From assembly GCA_016180965.1 (NCBI GenBank), contig JACPAF010000002.1, positions 208,529 to 272,528 of the forward strand: DNA of 64,000 nt, in the 5' to 3' direction. Below the pieces are notes generated by a model, which made no database searches, had not been told where the DNA came from, and saw only the letters and a list, made by a program, of their open reading frames with translations. Source of the stretch: Candidatus Aenigmatarchaeota archaeon (GTDB lineage Archaea > Aenigmatarchaeota > Aenigmatarchaeia > JACPZZ01). This document shows, piece after piece, positions 46,488 through 54,585 of this stretch. Made by a program: the position numbers and the translations under genes. Within the stretch, counting starts at the first letter, position 1. Each line of letters begins with the position of its first letter.

Positions 46488-47291
46488 ATGCCAAAACGTT
46501 TTTGGAAAAACGTATCGAGTATCAAAAATAATGATTATAAGCCATACTCAAAACGTTTTTGGGAGATAGACGCTGCCAGAGGCGTGGCCATAATTCTGAT
46601 GATACTGTTCCACGTGGCTTTTGACTTGCGATACGCCGGATTGTACGAATTAGACGCGGGCTGGGTTTTTTGGTATTTGCTACCTAGGATGATTGCAGCG
46701 ATATTCATCATCCTGGTTGGCATTTCCGCAACTTTGAGCTATAACAAATCCAAAAAAGACGCGGTTAACAGATTCATCAGGCGCGGATTGGGGATATTTT
46801 CTTTTGGCATGGCCATAACTTTGGCCACATACCTTTTCTTTGCCGAAGGCACCATCCTTTTCGGCATATTGCATTTCATTGGAATTTCTTACATAATGTC
46901 CGTCCCGTTCCTGACAAAGGTTTGCAGTGCAAACCGTGCACGGGAAACCGATGTTTCCCGTGAAATGCGCAGAAAAAATATTTTAATCGGCTTATCCGTA
47001 CTAATCTCCGGTTTTTACCTGCAGACGATGACATTTGATTTTCCGTGGTTGTTGTGGCTCGGATTTATGCCGGCAAATTTCTACACATTTGACTATTTTC
47101 CAATATTTCCATGGTTTGGGTTCATTTTGCTAGGAATTTACCTTGGCAACAGGTTTTACACAAACGGCAAACGGACTTTTAGAATAAACGGCCGGCCGGA
47201 TGGATTATTGACATTTCTCGGACGGAATTCGCTGGCAATCTATCTGGTCCACCAGCCTATGCTGGCTCTCCTGATCGCGGTTGCCCGTTAG
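46488..47291 (+). CDS. DUF1624-type membrane acyltransferase-like protein (start moved to ATG 46488)
   Basis: RFWEIDAARGVAIILMILFHVAFDLRYAG; GRNSLAIYLVHQPMLALLIAV; multiple TM segments. Confidence 0.83.
   Translation: MPKRFWKNVSSIKNNDYKPYSKRFWEIDAARGVAIILMILFHVAFDLRYAGLYELDAGWVFWYLLPRMIAAIFIILVGISATLSYNKSKKDAVNRFIRRGLGIFSFGMAITLATYLFFAEGTILFGILHFIGISYIMSVPFLTKVCSANRARETDVSREMRRKNILIGLSVLISGFYLQTMTFDFPWLLWLGFMPANFYTFDYFPIFPWFGFILLGIYLGNRFYTNGKRTFRINGRPDGLLTFLGRNSLAIYLVHQPMLALLIAVAR
46919..46962. repeat. Palindromic sequence inside the DUF1624-like coding sequence
   Basis: GGTTTGCA-G-TGCAAACC (46919-46935) and CACGGGAAAC-CGAT-GTTTCCCGTG (46939-46962); reverse complement resembles the 13877 element. 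Confidence 0.65.
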
Positions 47292-47545
47292 ATGTCGAAA
47301 CTCAGAACCCCGTATTTTACCGTGATTTTCTTGCTGGCCTTTGCTATCCGAGATTTAACTTTTTTCATGTTTTTTACAATCGCATAGCTTTTTGCTGCCA
47401 TTTCCGCGGCCGTAAATGGGCTTTTTATCTCGATTAATATCCTATCCTTTTCAACAGCCACTTCAGCTGCTTCCTTTCCCTTTAGCGACACGCCAAAACG
47501 AATGCTCCTAACCAGCATATTTTCCAATAATTTGGCCACGCCCAT
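47288..47545 (-). CDS. Hypothetical protein (85 aa)
   Basis: ORF abuts convergent neighbour; no confident family. Confidence 0.55.
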   Translation of the reverse strand: MGVAKLLENMLVRSIRFGVSLKGKEAAEVAVEKDRILIEIKSPFTAAEMAAKSYAIVKNMKKVKSRIAKASKKITVKYGVLSFDI

Positions 47546-47551
47546 GCAAAA

Positions 47552-47761
47552 TCATCCTTTTTTGGGAAGTATTACGGTAACTTCCACATTGCCTTTTAAT
47601 TTCAGTTTTACGCTGCCCAGGCGCACGATAACACCGTTAAGATCAAAGTCTAATGCGTTTTCCTTGCCCAAGAAAGACTCCAGGAATTCAACTGCCATTT
47701 CCTTTTCCTTATTGACCACCTTATCGATCATTTTTTTTGAACTCTTACCCAACAATTTCAA
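47552..47761 (-). CDS. Hypothetical protein (69 aa)
   Basis: Compact ORF 6 nt upstream of the previous gene on the same strand. Confidence 0.55.
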   Translation of the reverse strand: MKLLGKSSKKMIDKVVNKEKEMAVEFLESFLGKENALDFDLNGVIVRLGSVKLKLKGNVEVTVILPKKG

Positions 47762-47860
47762 TTAATCTACCCCTTTAAAATTGCTTTTGACGGTTAAAAA
47801 AGATTTTTTTGGCCGCTTTTCATCAAAAATTTTATTTATTTCCAAATTCACCTAAAAAAT

Positions 47861-47915
47861 ATTTTTTCCCTTAAATTTTAAATTTTTCCCAAATATTTTT
47901 GCGATATTTTTTCCC
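47861..47915 (+). promoter_or_regulatory. Three near-identical T-tract/CCC repeats upstream of speD
   Basis: ATTTTTTCCC 47861-47870, AATTTTTCCC 47881-47890, ATTTTTTCCC 47906-47915. Confidence 0.4.
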
Positions 47916-47971
47916 GAAAAAAAATTAACAATACATAACTTTAAATTCATGGAAAATAAATAATATTAGAA

Positions 47972-48400
47972 ATGGAGAGAAAAAATTTAGCGTACTTGAA
48001 AACAAAAAAACATGCAATTTCGAGTGAGCTACTTGAAGGAAAAAAGTCAAAAATGGTCGGTTCGCACCTGATAGCAGAGCTTGTGGGCTGCAGTTTCGAC
48101 ACGCTAAACGATGAAAAAAAAATAAAGGAAGCGATGCTAAACGCCTCGGCCGCAGCCAACTTTACCGTGCTGGAAGTTTCGATAAAAAAATTCAGCCCGC
48201 AGGGCGTAACGGCCTTATTGCTGTTGTCGGAATCGCATTTCTCAATACACACATGGCCTGAACTAGGCTATGCTGCAATCGACATGTTCACGTGCAGCAA
48301 AACCTGCGACCCCAACGAGGCTTTTAAAGTTCTCGTAAACTATCTCAAGCCCAACAGGTATACCACGAAAGAGATGGTGAGGGGTCCGAGTGGCGTTTGA
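47972..48400 (+). CDS. speD: S-adenosylmethionine decarboxylase proenzyme
   Basis: LLLLSESHFSIHTWPELGYAAIDMFTC. Confidence 0.94.
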   Translation: MERKNLAYLKTKKHAISSELLEGKKSKMVGSHLIAELVGCSFDTLNDEKKIKEAMLNASAAANFTVLEVSIKKFSPQGVTALLLLSESHFSIHTWPELGYAAIDMFTCSKTCDPNEAFKVLVNYLKPNRYTTKEMVRGPSGV

Positions 48401-49325
48401 AATGGAAAATTACATTTCCGAGCTTCCTTTTTCGGATGAACCAAATTCATACGGACATTTCATGAAAATAGATAAGATACTTTTCAACGGACAATCAGAA
48501 TACCAAAAGATGCTTGTCATAAACAACAAGAAATTCGGCAACGTGCTGATTTTGGACGGTTTTTTCCAGGTTTCCGAACTTGACGAATATCTTTACCATG
48601 AACCCCTCGTGCAACCGGCCATGTTTTCGCACCCAAACCCAAGGAACGTGTTAATTATCGGCGGTGGGGACGGGGGCGCTCTGGAAGAAGTTTTGAAACA
48701 CAAAACTGTTGAAAAAGCTGTAATGGTTGAACTTGACGGGGATGTCATTGAAGTCTCCAAAAAATACCTGAAATCGATTTGCGGGAACGCCTTTTCGGAC
48801 AGGCGCACAGAAATAATAGTCGGCGACGGCAGGAAATTTGTGGAAAAAACTAAAGAAAAATTTGACGTGATTATCATAGATTTGACAGACCCGTTTGGGC
48901 CGTCGAAAATGTTATACACGAAAGAATTTTACAGGGCGGTGTCTAAAGCGTCAACAAGCAACGGAGTCGTAGCGCTTCACACCGAATCCCCGCTGTTGGC
49001 GCCGAAAGCATTCAATGTTATAATAAAAACATTAAAATCTGTTTTCAAACACGTCAACGTCCATCTCGGATTTGTTAACACATACGCAACCACATGGTCG
49101 TTTGCAAACGCATCAAATTCAACCGATGTGAAAGCATTAAATCCTTACGATATGAAAAAAATATGTAAAGAACGCGGTGTTACAGGCCTAAAATATTATG
49201 CGCCGGAGTTCTATCCAAACGCGTTTGAAATGACAAACCAAATGAAACAGCTACTCGAGAAAGATGCAAAAATATCAACTGACAAGGATCCGCTTGATAT
49301 AGATGCGGACGTTAAGGCGGTTTAG
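48390..49325 (+). CDS. speE: Polyamine aminopropyltransferase (spermidine synthase family)
   Basis: LIIGGGDGGALEEVLKH, MVELDGDVIEVSKKYL, DVIIIDLTDPFGPSKMLYTKEFY. Confidence 0.94.
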   Translation: MAFEMENYISELPFSDEPNSYGHFMKIDKILFNGQSEYQKMLVINNKKFGNVLILDGFFQVSELDEYLYHEPLVQPAMFSHPNPRNVLIIGGGDGGALEEVLKHKTVEKAVMVELDGDVIEVSKKYLKSICGNAFSDRRTEIIVGDGRKFVEKTKEKFDVIIIDLTDPFGPSKMLYTKEFYRAVSKASTSNGVVALHTESPLLAPKAFNVIIKTLKSVFKHVNVHLGFVNTYATTWSFANASNSTDVKALNPYDMKKICKERGVTGLKYYAPEFYPNAFEMTNQMKQLLEKDAKISTDKDPLDIDADVKAV

Positions 49326-50552
49326 ATGAATACGGGAACGATACTTATCATTGGTGCCGGAGGCGTCGGCAGCGTGGTTGCGCATAAATGCGCGCTGAAC
49401 CCTCAGATCTTCAAAAAAATACATTTGGCCAGCCGTAATTTGGAAAAACCTGATGCTATCAAGGCCGACATCAAAAAACGATGGAACGTTGATATTGAAA
49501 CGCACCAGGTAGATGCGGACAAAGTCCCGGAACTTGTCTCATTGATCCGAGAAATAAAACCGGATGTTTTAATTAATGTCGCGCTGCCTTACCAGGATTT
49601 AACCATAATGGATGCATGCCTGGAAACTGGCGTGAATTACATAGACACCGCGAATTATGAGCCGATTGACGAAGCGCATTTCGAATACAGCTGGCAGTGG
49701 GCGTACCAGGACAAGTTCAAAAATAAAGGCATCATGGCCATTCTCGGAGCAGGTTTTGACCCGGGCGTTTCAAACATGTACTGCGCATACATACTCAAGA
49801 AATTTTATGACAAGGTACGATTCATTGACATACTCGACGCAAATGCGGGCAACCACGGCCACACCTTTGCAACCAATTTCAATCCCGAAATAAACATACG
49901 CGAAGTGACACAAATTGTCCGCCATTGGGAAAATGGAAAATGGATCGAGACTCCGGCTATCATTGACCCTACAAGCGTTCATTTCACATTTGACTATCCA
50001 ATTGCGGGCCCCAAGGACAGCTATTTGCTATATCACGAAGAGCTGGAATCTTTGGTAAAAAATATGCCAGGACTTGAGCGTATAAGATTCTGGATGACAT
50101 TTTCAAGCAATTACCTTACCCACCTCCGTGTTATGCAGAACATAGGTATAACCAGGATCGACGAAGTTGAATTTGACGGGAAAAAAATTGTCCCGATAAA
50201 ATTCCTAAAAGCTCTTTTGCCGAATCCGGCGTCGCTTGCGACTAATTACACGGGAAAAACTGTTATCGGCTGCATTATCACCGGCGTGAAGGACGGCAAA
50301 GAGAGCACGAAATACATCTATAACGTGTGCGACCACGCGGAATGCTTCAAAGAGGTCGGGTCGCAGGCTATCTCATACACAGCCGGAGTTCCGCCTGTGG
50401 CTGCTGCGATCATGCTGATGAAAGGAATTTGGAGCGGCGCGGGCGTGTTTAACATGGAACAGCTTGATCCCGAGCCGTTCTTGGAAGAAGTGTCGAAGAA
50501 CGGTTTGCCTTTTGAAGTGGTTGATTACAGCCCGCTGCCGGACAAAATTTAA
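49326..50552 (+). CDS. Carboxynorspermidine/carboxyspermidine dehydrogenase (LYS1-like)
   Basis: ILIIGAGGVGSVVAHKCALNPQIFKKIHLASRN; GVNYIDTANYEP; AILGAGFDPGVSNMYCAY. Confidence 0.88.
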   Translation: MNTGTILIIGAGGVGSVVAHKCALNPQIFKKIHLASRNLEKPDAIKADIKKRWNVDIETHQVDADKVPELVSLIREIKPDVLINVALPYQDLTIMDACLETGVNYIDTANYEPIDEAHFEYSWQWAYQDKFKNKGIMAILGAGFDPGVSNMYCAYILKKFYDKVRFIDILDANAGNHGHTFATNFNPEINIREVTQIVRHWENGKWIETPAIIDPTSVHFTFDYPIAGPKDSYLLYHEELESLVKNMPGLERIRFWMTFSSNYLTHLRVMQNIGITRIDEVEFDGKKIVPIKFLKALLPNPASLATNYTGKTVIGCIITGVKDGKESTKYIYNVCDHAECFKEVGSQAISYTAGVPPVAAAIMLMKGIWSGAGVFNMEQLDPEPFLEEVSKNGLPFEVVDYSPLPDKI

Positions 50553-50598
50553 GATTTATCCGTTATTTTTGTAATAACTTATTATCAGACGATTCAAT

Positions 50599-51789
50599 AT
50601 GACAGACAAAATATTCGAGCCTTATTGGGAAAAAGACGGGGCGAAACTGTTTTCTTCATTTGATGTATCAAAAATCGAAACGCCTGCATACGTTGTTGAC
50701 CTGGGAGTTCTTGAAAACAATCTCAAAATACTTGCAGAAGTCAAGAAACGAACAGGCGCAAAAATACTTCTTGCGCTCAAGAGTTTTGCGATGTTCAGCA
50801 CATTCCCGTTAATCAGGAAGTATCTTGACGGCGTTTGCGCTAGTTCTGTCAACGAGGCGCGCCTCGGAAAAGAAAAATTCGGAAAAGAAGTCCACACTTT
50901 TGCGCCGGCGTACAGCGACAAGGATATTAAAGAACATTTGAAATATTCCGACCACATAGTTTTCAATTCCTTCCAACTTTTGGACAAATACAAAAGCGCA
51001 ATTAAAAACAAAAATCGGAACATTGAGATCGGCATACGCATAAATCCGGAGGCTAAAGGCGCAGATAATGATTTGTACAATCCCTGCGCACCATGCTCAC
51101 GCATGGGCGTCACAATTGATGAGTTTGAACCGGATAAACTTGACGGCGTCAGCGGATTGCATTTCCACGCCCTTTGCGAACAAGGAGCTGACGACCTGGC
51201 AAACGTCCTAAAGCATGTTGAGAATAAATTCGGGCCGTACATTTCAAAGATGAAATGGATAAATTTCGGCGGCGGCCATCATATTACGAGAAGCGATTAT
51301 GATGTGGATTTACTTTGCAAACTGATAACGGATTTCAAAAAAAAATACGACGTAGATGTCACATTGGAACCAGGCGAAGCTGTTGCGTTGAACGCGGGTG
51401 TTTTAGTCACATCCGTTTTGGATATAATAAAAAATGACATGGAAATTGCGATTTTAGACTCTACCGCAGAGGCGCATATGCCCGATGTGCTGGCGATGCC
51501 GTATCGCCCCACCGTTATCGGAGCGGAAAAGCCCAGCGTAAAGAAGCACACATACCGGCTTGGCGGCGTAACATGTTTGTCCGGAGACATAATCGGCGAT
51601 TACTCGTTTGATAATCCGCTTCGGGTGGGAAGCAAACTGGTCTTTGCCAACCAGGCCATTTATACAATGGTAAAAAACACCACATTCAACGGTGTGCGGT
51701 TGCCGAGCATCATATTGCGCGAGAAAGACGGCAAACTAAAAGTCGTCAAGCGGTTCGGCTACGAAGATTTTGAGCGCAGGCTGTCGTGA
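50599..51789 (+). CDS. nspC: Carboxynorspermidine/carboxyspermidine decarboxylase
   Basis: ETPAYVVDLGVLENNLKIL; LLALKSFAMFSTFPLIRKYLDGVCASSVNEARLG; WINFGGGHHITR. Confidence 0.92.
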   Translation: MTDKIFEPYWEKDGAKLFSSFDVSKIETPAYVVDLGVLENNLKILAEVKKRTGAKILLALKSFAMFSTFPLIRKYLDGVCASSVNEARLGKEKFGKEVHTFAPAYSDKDIKEHLKYSDHIVFNSFQLLDKYKSAIKNKNRNIEIGIRINPEAKGADNDLYNPCAPCSRMGVTIDEFEPDKLDGVSGLHFHALCEQGADDLANVLKHVENKFGPYISKMKWINFGGGHHITRSDYDVDLLCKLITDFKKKYDVDVTLEPGEAVALNAGVLVTSVLDIIKNDMEIAILDSTAEAHMPDVLAMPYRPTVIGAEKPSVKKHTYRLGGVTCLSGDIIGDYSFDNPLRVGSKLVFANQAIYTMVKNTTFNGVRLPSIILREKDGKLKVVKRFGYEDFERRLS

Positions 51790-51836
51790 ATATTAGGATT
51801 CCAATAGTTTATTACCAAGAATTCACATTTTAAATT

Positions 51837-52829
51837 ATGAAAGCCATCACGCCGGTAATAGCAACTGTTATGCTTTTGTTAGTTACCGTAGGCGTTGTTG
51901 GCGTTTCCTATTCCTGGCTAAATGGCTTGTTTTCTTCGCAGACGAAAAATTCCATTTCAATACCATCCGGAGGCGCGTATTGTTCAAACGGGGAAATTAA
52001 AGTCCACGTGTTGAACACCGGAAATTCTCCCCTTACAACTTCGGGCATTATTCTGGCACAGGTTGATGGAAATGATATTTTGAACACGCCATTCATAGGG
52101 GATATGGGAAGTTATCTCAGCTACTGGAAATTTGATGAAGTAGCAGGCTCGGTTGCCGCAGATTCTTCGGGAAACGGAAACAATGGTGCAGTTAGCAGCA
52201 ATACAAATTGGGCTGCGGGAAAAGTTGGCGGTGCTTTGAATTTCTTTGGCAGTGACCTTACACATCCTTCATATGTGAGCGCAAGCGTAAGCAGCGGTTC
52301 TTTGAGGTTCAACACGCCGTTTACTATTGAAATGTGGATCAATCCGACTGACACCGCCTCCTGTTATGCGGGCGAATGTACGTTATTTGCAAGAAGCAGC
52401 GCCACCCAAAGCAATCTGGTCTATGTGGCTCTTTCGCCCGGCGCCAATACTATAAGATTTGCGGGCTCAGGGTTTGATTTTAACGGCAATTATGCAATAC
52501 AGCTGGGCAAATGGACGCATGTGGCTTTGAATTATGATGGAGTCACGGCAAAGATATTTGTTAACGGCGCGCTGGACAATTCAAAACCCGGCGCAGGCTT
52601 TACGGACTCAGGTTCGGCTGGAACGTTATACATAGCCACGATGACCAATTCTGCCCGCTATTACAGGGGCGTAATGGACGATCTTAAAGTGTATAACAAA
52701 AACACAGGCACTTTCAATATTCAGCCTGGAAATGCCGCAGTTCTGGTAAATTATCCTGCAACAGAAGGGAGGCACCAAATCAAAATAGGAACTTCTTCCG
52801 GTGTTTCGGAGTCCACGGTAACATGCTAA
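51837..52829 (+). CDS. Archaeal type IV pilin-like protein with inserted LamG/concanavalin-like domain
   Basis: MKAITPVIATVMLLLVTVGVVGVSYSWLNGLF pilin-like N-terminus; LSYWKFDEVAGSVAADSSGNGNNGAVSSNTNWAAGKVGGALNF...IFVNGALDNS LamG. Confidence 0.85.
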   Translation: MKAITPVIATVMLLLVTVGVVGVSYSWLNGLFSSQTKNSISIPSGGAYCSNGEIKVHVLNTGNSPLTTSGIILAQVDGNDILNTPFIGDMGSYLSYWKFDEVAGSVAADSSGNGNNGAVSSNTNWAAGKVGGALNFFGSDLTHPSYVSASVSSGSLRFNTPFTIEMWINPTDTASCYAGECTLFARSSATQSNLVYVALSPGANTIRFAGSGFDFNGNYAIQLGKWTHVALNYDGVTAKIFVNGALDNSKPGAGFTDSGSAGTLYIATMTNSARYYRGVMDDLKVYNKNTGTFNIQPGNAAVLVNYPATEGRHQIKIGTSSGVSESTVTC

Positions 52830-54461
52830 TCAAAACTGTGTTTCCATGCACGCTTTTATGAAACCCGCGAAAAGCGGATTTGGCTCAGTTAACCGTGATG
52901 TGAATTCCGGATGGAACTGAGTGCCCAAAAAGAATTTTAATTTTGGCAATTCGCCTATTTGCTTTATCCTGCCGTCAGGCGTTGAACCGGACATGACGAA
53001 GCCGTTTTTCTCAAGAGTCTCGACATATTGTGGCGATATTTCATACCTGTGGCGGAAACGCTCGGTTACACGATCCTTGCCGTAAAGCCTGCTTGCCAGT
53101 GTGCCGTTTTTTATAAGAACCTGTTGTCCGCCGAGCCTCATGGTCGCACCGTAATTTTTACCCTCGATGATTTTTTTCTGCTCGGGCAGGATATCGATGA
53201 CAGGATACTGCGTATTCGGGTCTATTTCAGTGCTATTGGCTCCTTTTAACCCGCACACGTTTCTGGCGAATTCGATGACTGCGAGCTGCAAGCCGTAGCA
53301 TAAACCGAGGAACGGAATGTTATTTTCGCGCGCGTATTTGATTGCTGCGATCTTGCCCTCAATTCCTGTGCTTCCGAAACCGCCGGGCACTATTATGCCG
53401 TCCAAGTTGTTAAGGTCTCCAAGCTTTCCGGGATTTTTTTCAAACCCCTTGGAGTCTATCCAGACGATTTCCGGTTTCACGCCGCTCCACGCTGCGGCAT
53501 GACGAACGGCCTCAATAACTGATATGTAAGAATCCGCGAGCTTGAACGAACCTATATCAAAATATTTGCCGACTATGCCTATCTTGACAATTCCGGACGC
53601 GTTGTTCATTTTCGCTACTGCGGCTCTCCATTCTTTCATGTCGCTGCCCTTCGCGCTGATGTTAAGCTTCTCCAGGATCTTTTCACCAAATTTCTGTTCC
53701 TCAAAAATCAAGGGCAATTCGTAAACATTTTCAACATCGGGATTGGAAATTATGTCCTTGTCGTGGACATTGCAAAACATGGCTATTTTTTCCTTGCGCA
53801 CGTCGTCAACAGGTTGCTCGGAGCGACAAACTATGAAATCCGGTATTATGCCGGTCTGCATCAGCGCGCGGACAGAATGCTGCAACGGCTTCGATTTCAT
53901 CTCGCCCAAATGACGAAGCACGGGCAAAAATCCGACGTGAATGAAAATTGCATTATCACCGTCGAATTTTATCTGGCGGGCGGCTTCGAGGAACAGTATG
54001 TTCTGGTAATCACCCACGACTCCGCCGATCTCGACTAAAACGAAATCGGCTTTTGTTTTCTCCGCCGCGTTCCGTATCCTTCTTTTTATCTCGTCGGGTA
54101 TGTGCGGGATAACCTCTACTGTTTTTCCTAAGAAATCGCCGCGCCTCTCCTTCTCGATGACTTCACGATAAACCTGGCCTGTCGTGATGTTGTGCTCTTT
54201 GCTTATGGTAATGTCTAAAAATCTTTCATAGTGGCCCAGGTCCTGGTCTATTTCTCCGCCGTCTTCTGTTACCCAGACTTCGCCATGTTCCGTGGGGCGC
54301 AATGTTCCGGCGTCGACGTTTATGTAAGGGTCTATCTTGACTGCGGTCACACTGAATCCTTTCGATTTTAAAACCCTTCCCAGTGAGGCGGTTGTTATTC
54401 CTTTGCCCAATCCGCTGACCACGCCGCCCGTTACAAAAATATAATTGGTCATAAATGCCAT
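52830..54461 (-). CDS. pyrG: CTP synthase
   Basis: NYIFVTGGVVSGLGKGITTASLGRVLKSKGFSV; GLCYGLQLAVIEFARNVCGL; GTQFHPEF. Confidence 0.97.
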   Translation of the reverse strand: MAFMTNYIFVTGGVVSGLGKGITTASLGRVLKSKGFSVTAVKIDPYINVDAGTLRPTEHGEVWVTEDGGEIDQDLGHYERFLDITISKEHNITTGQVYREVIEKERRGDFLGKTVEVIPHIPDEIKRRIRNAAEKTKADFVLVEIGGVVGDYQNILFLEAARQIKFDGDNAIFIHVGFLPVLRHLGEMKSKPLQHSVRALMQTGIIPDFIVCRSEQPVDDVRKEKIAMFCNVHDKDIISNPDVENVYELPLIFEEQKFGEKILEKLNISAKGSDMKEWRAAVAKMNNASGIVKIGIVGKYFDIGSFKLADSYISVIEAVRHAAAWSGVKPEIVWIDSKGFEKNPGKLGDLNNLDGIIVPGGFGSTGIEGKIAAIKYARENNIPFLGLCYGLQLAVIEFARNVCGLKGANSTEIDPNTQYPVIDILPEQKKIIEGKNYGATMRLGGQQVLIKNGTLASRLYGKDRVTERFRHRYEISPQYVETLEKNGFVMSGSTPDGRIKQIGELPKLKFFLGTQFHPEFTSRLTEPNPLFAGFIKACMETQF

Positions 54462-54585
54462 TGAACACTTTGTGAAAGCTTAAATAAATCGAGCTTTCAT
54501 ATAATTCTTCTATAGCCCGTTTGTTTTGCTCTCTTTTTTGCCGATCGAATTATTTAATACAAGGCTAGCCGAATGATTAGTTAAC

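Noticed and set aside
47288-47545. Possible KEOPS Pcc1 assignment for the 85-aa ORF
   Set aside because: Only size and a vague beta/alpha pattern match; not enough residues agree, left as hypothetical.
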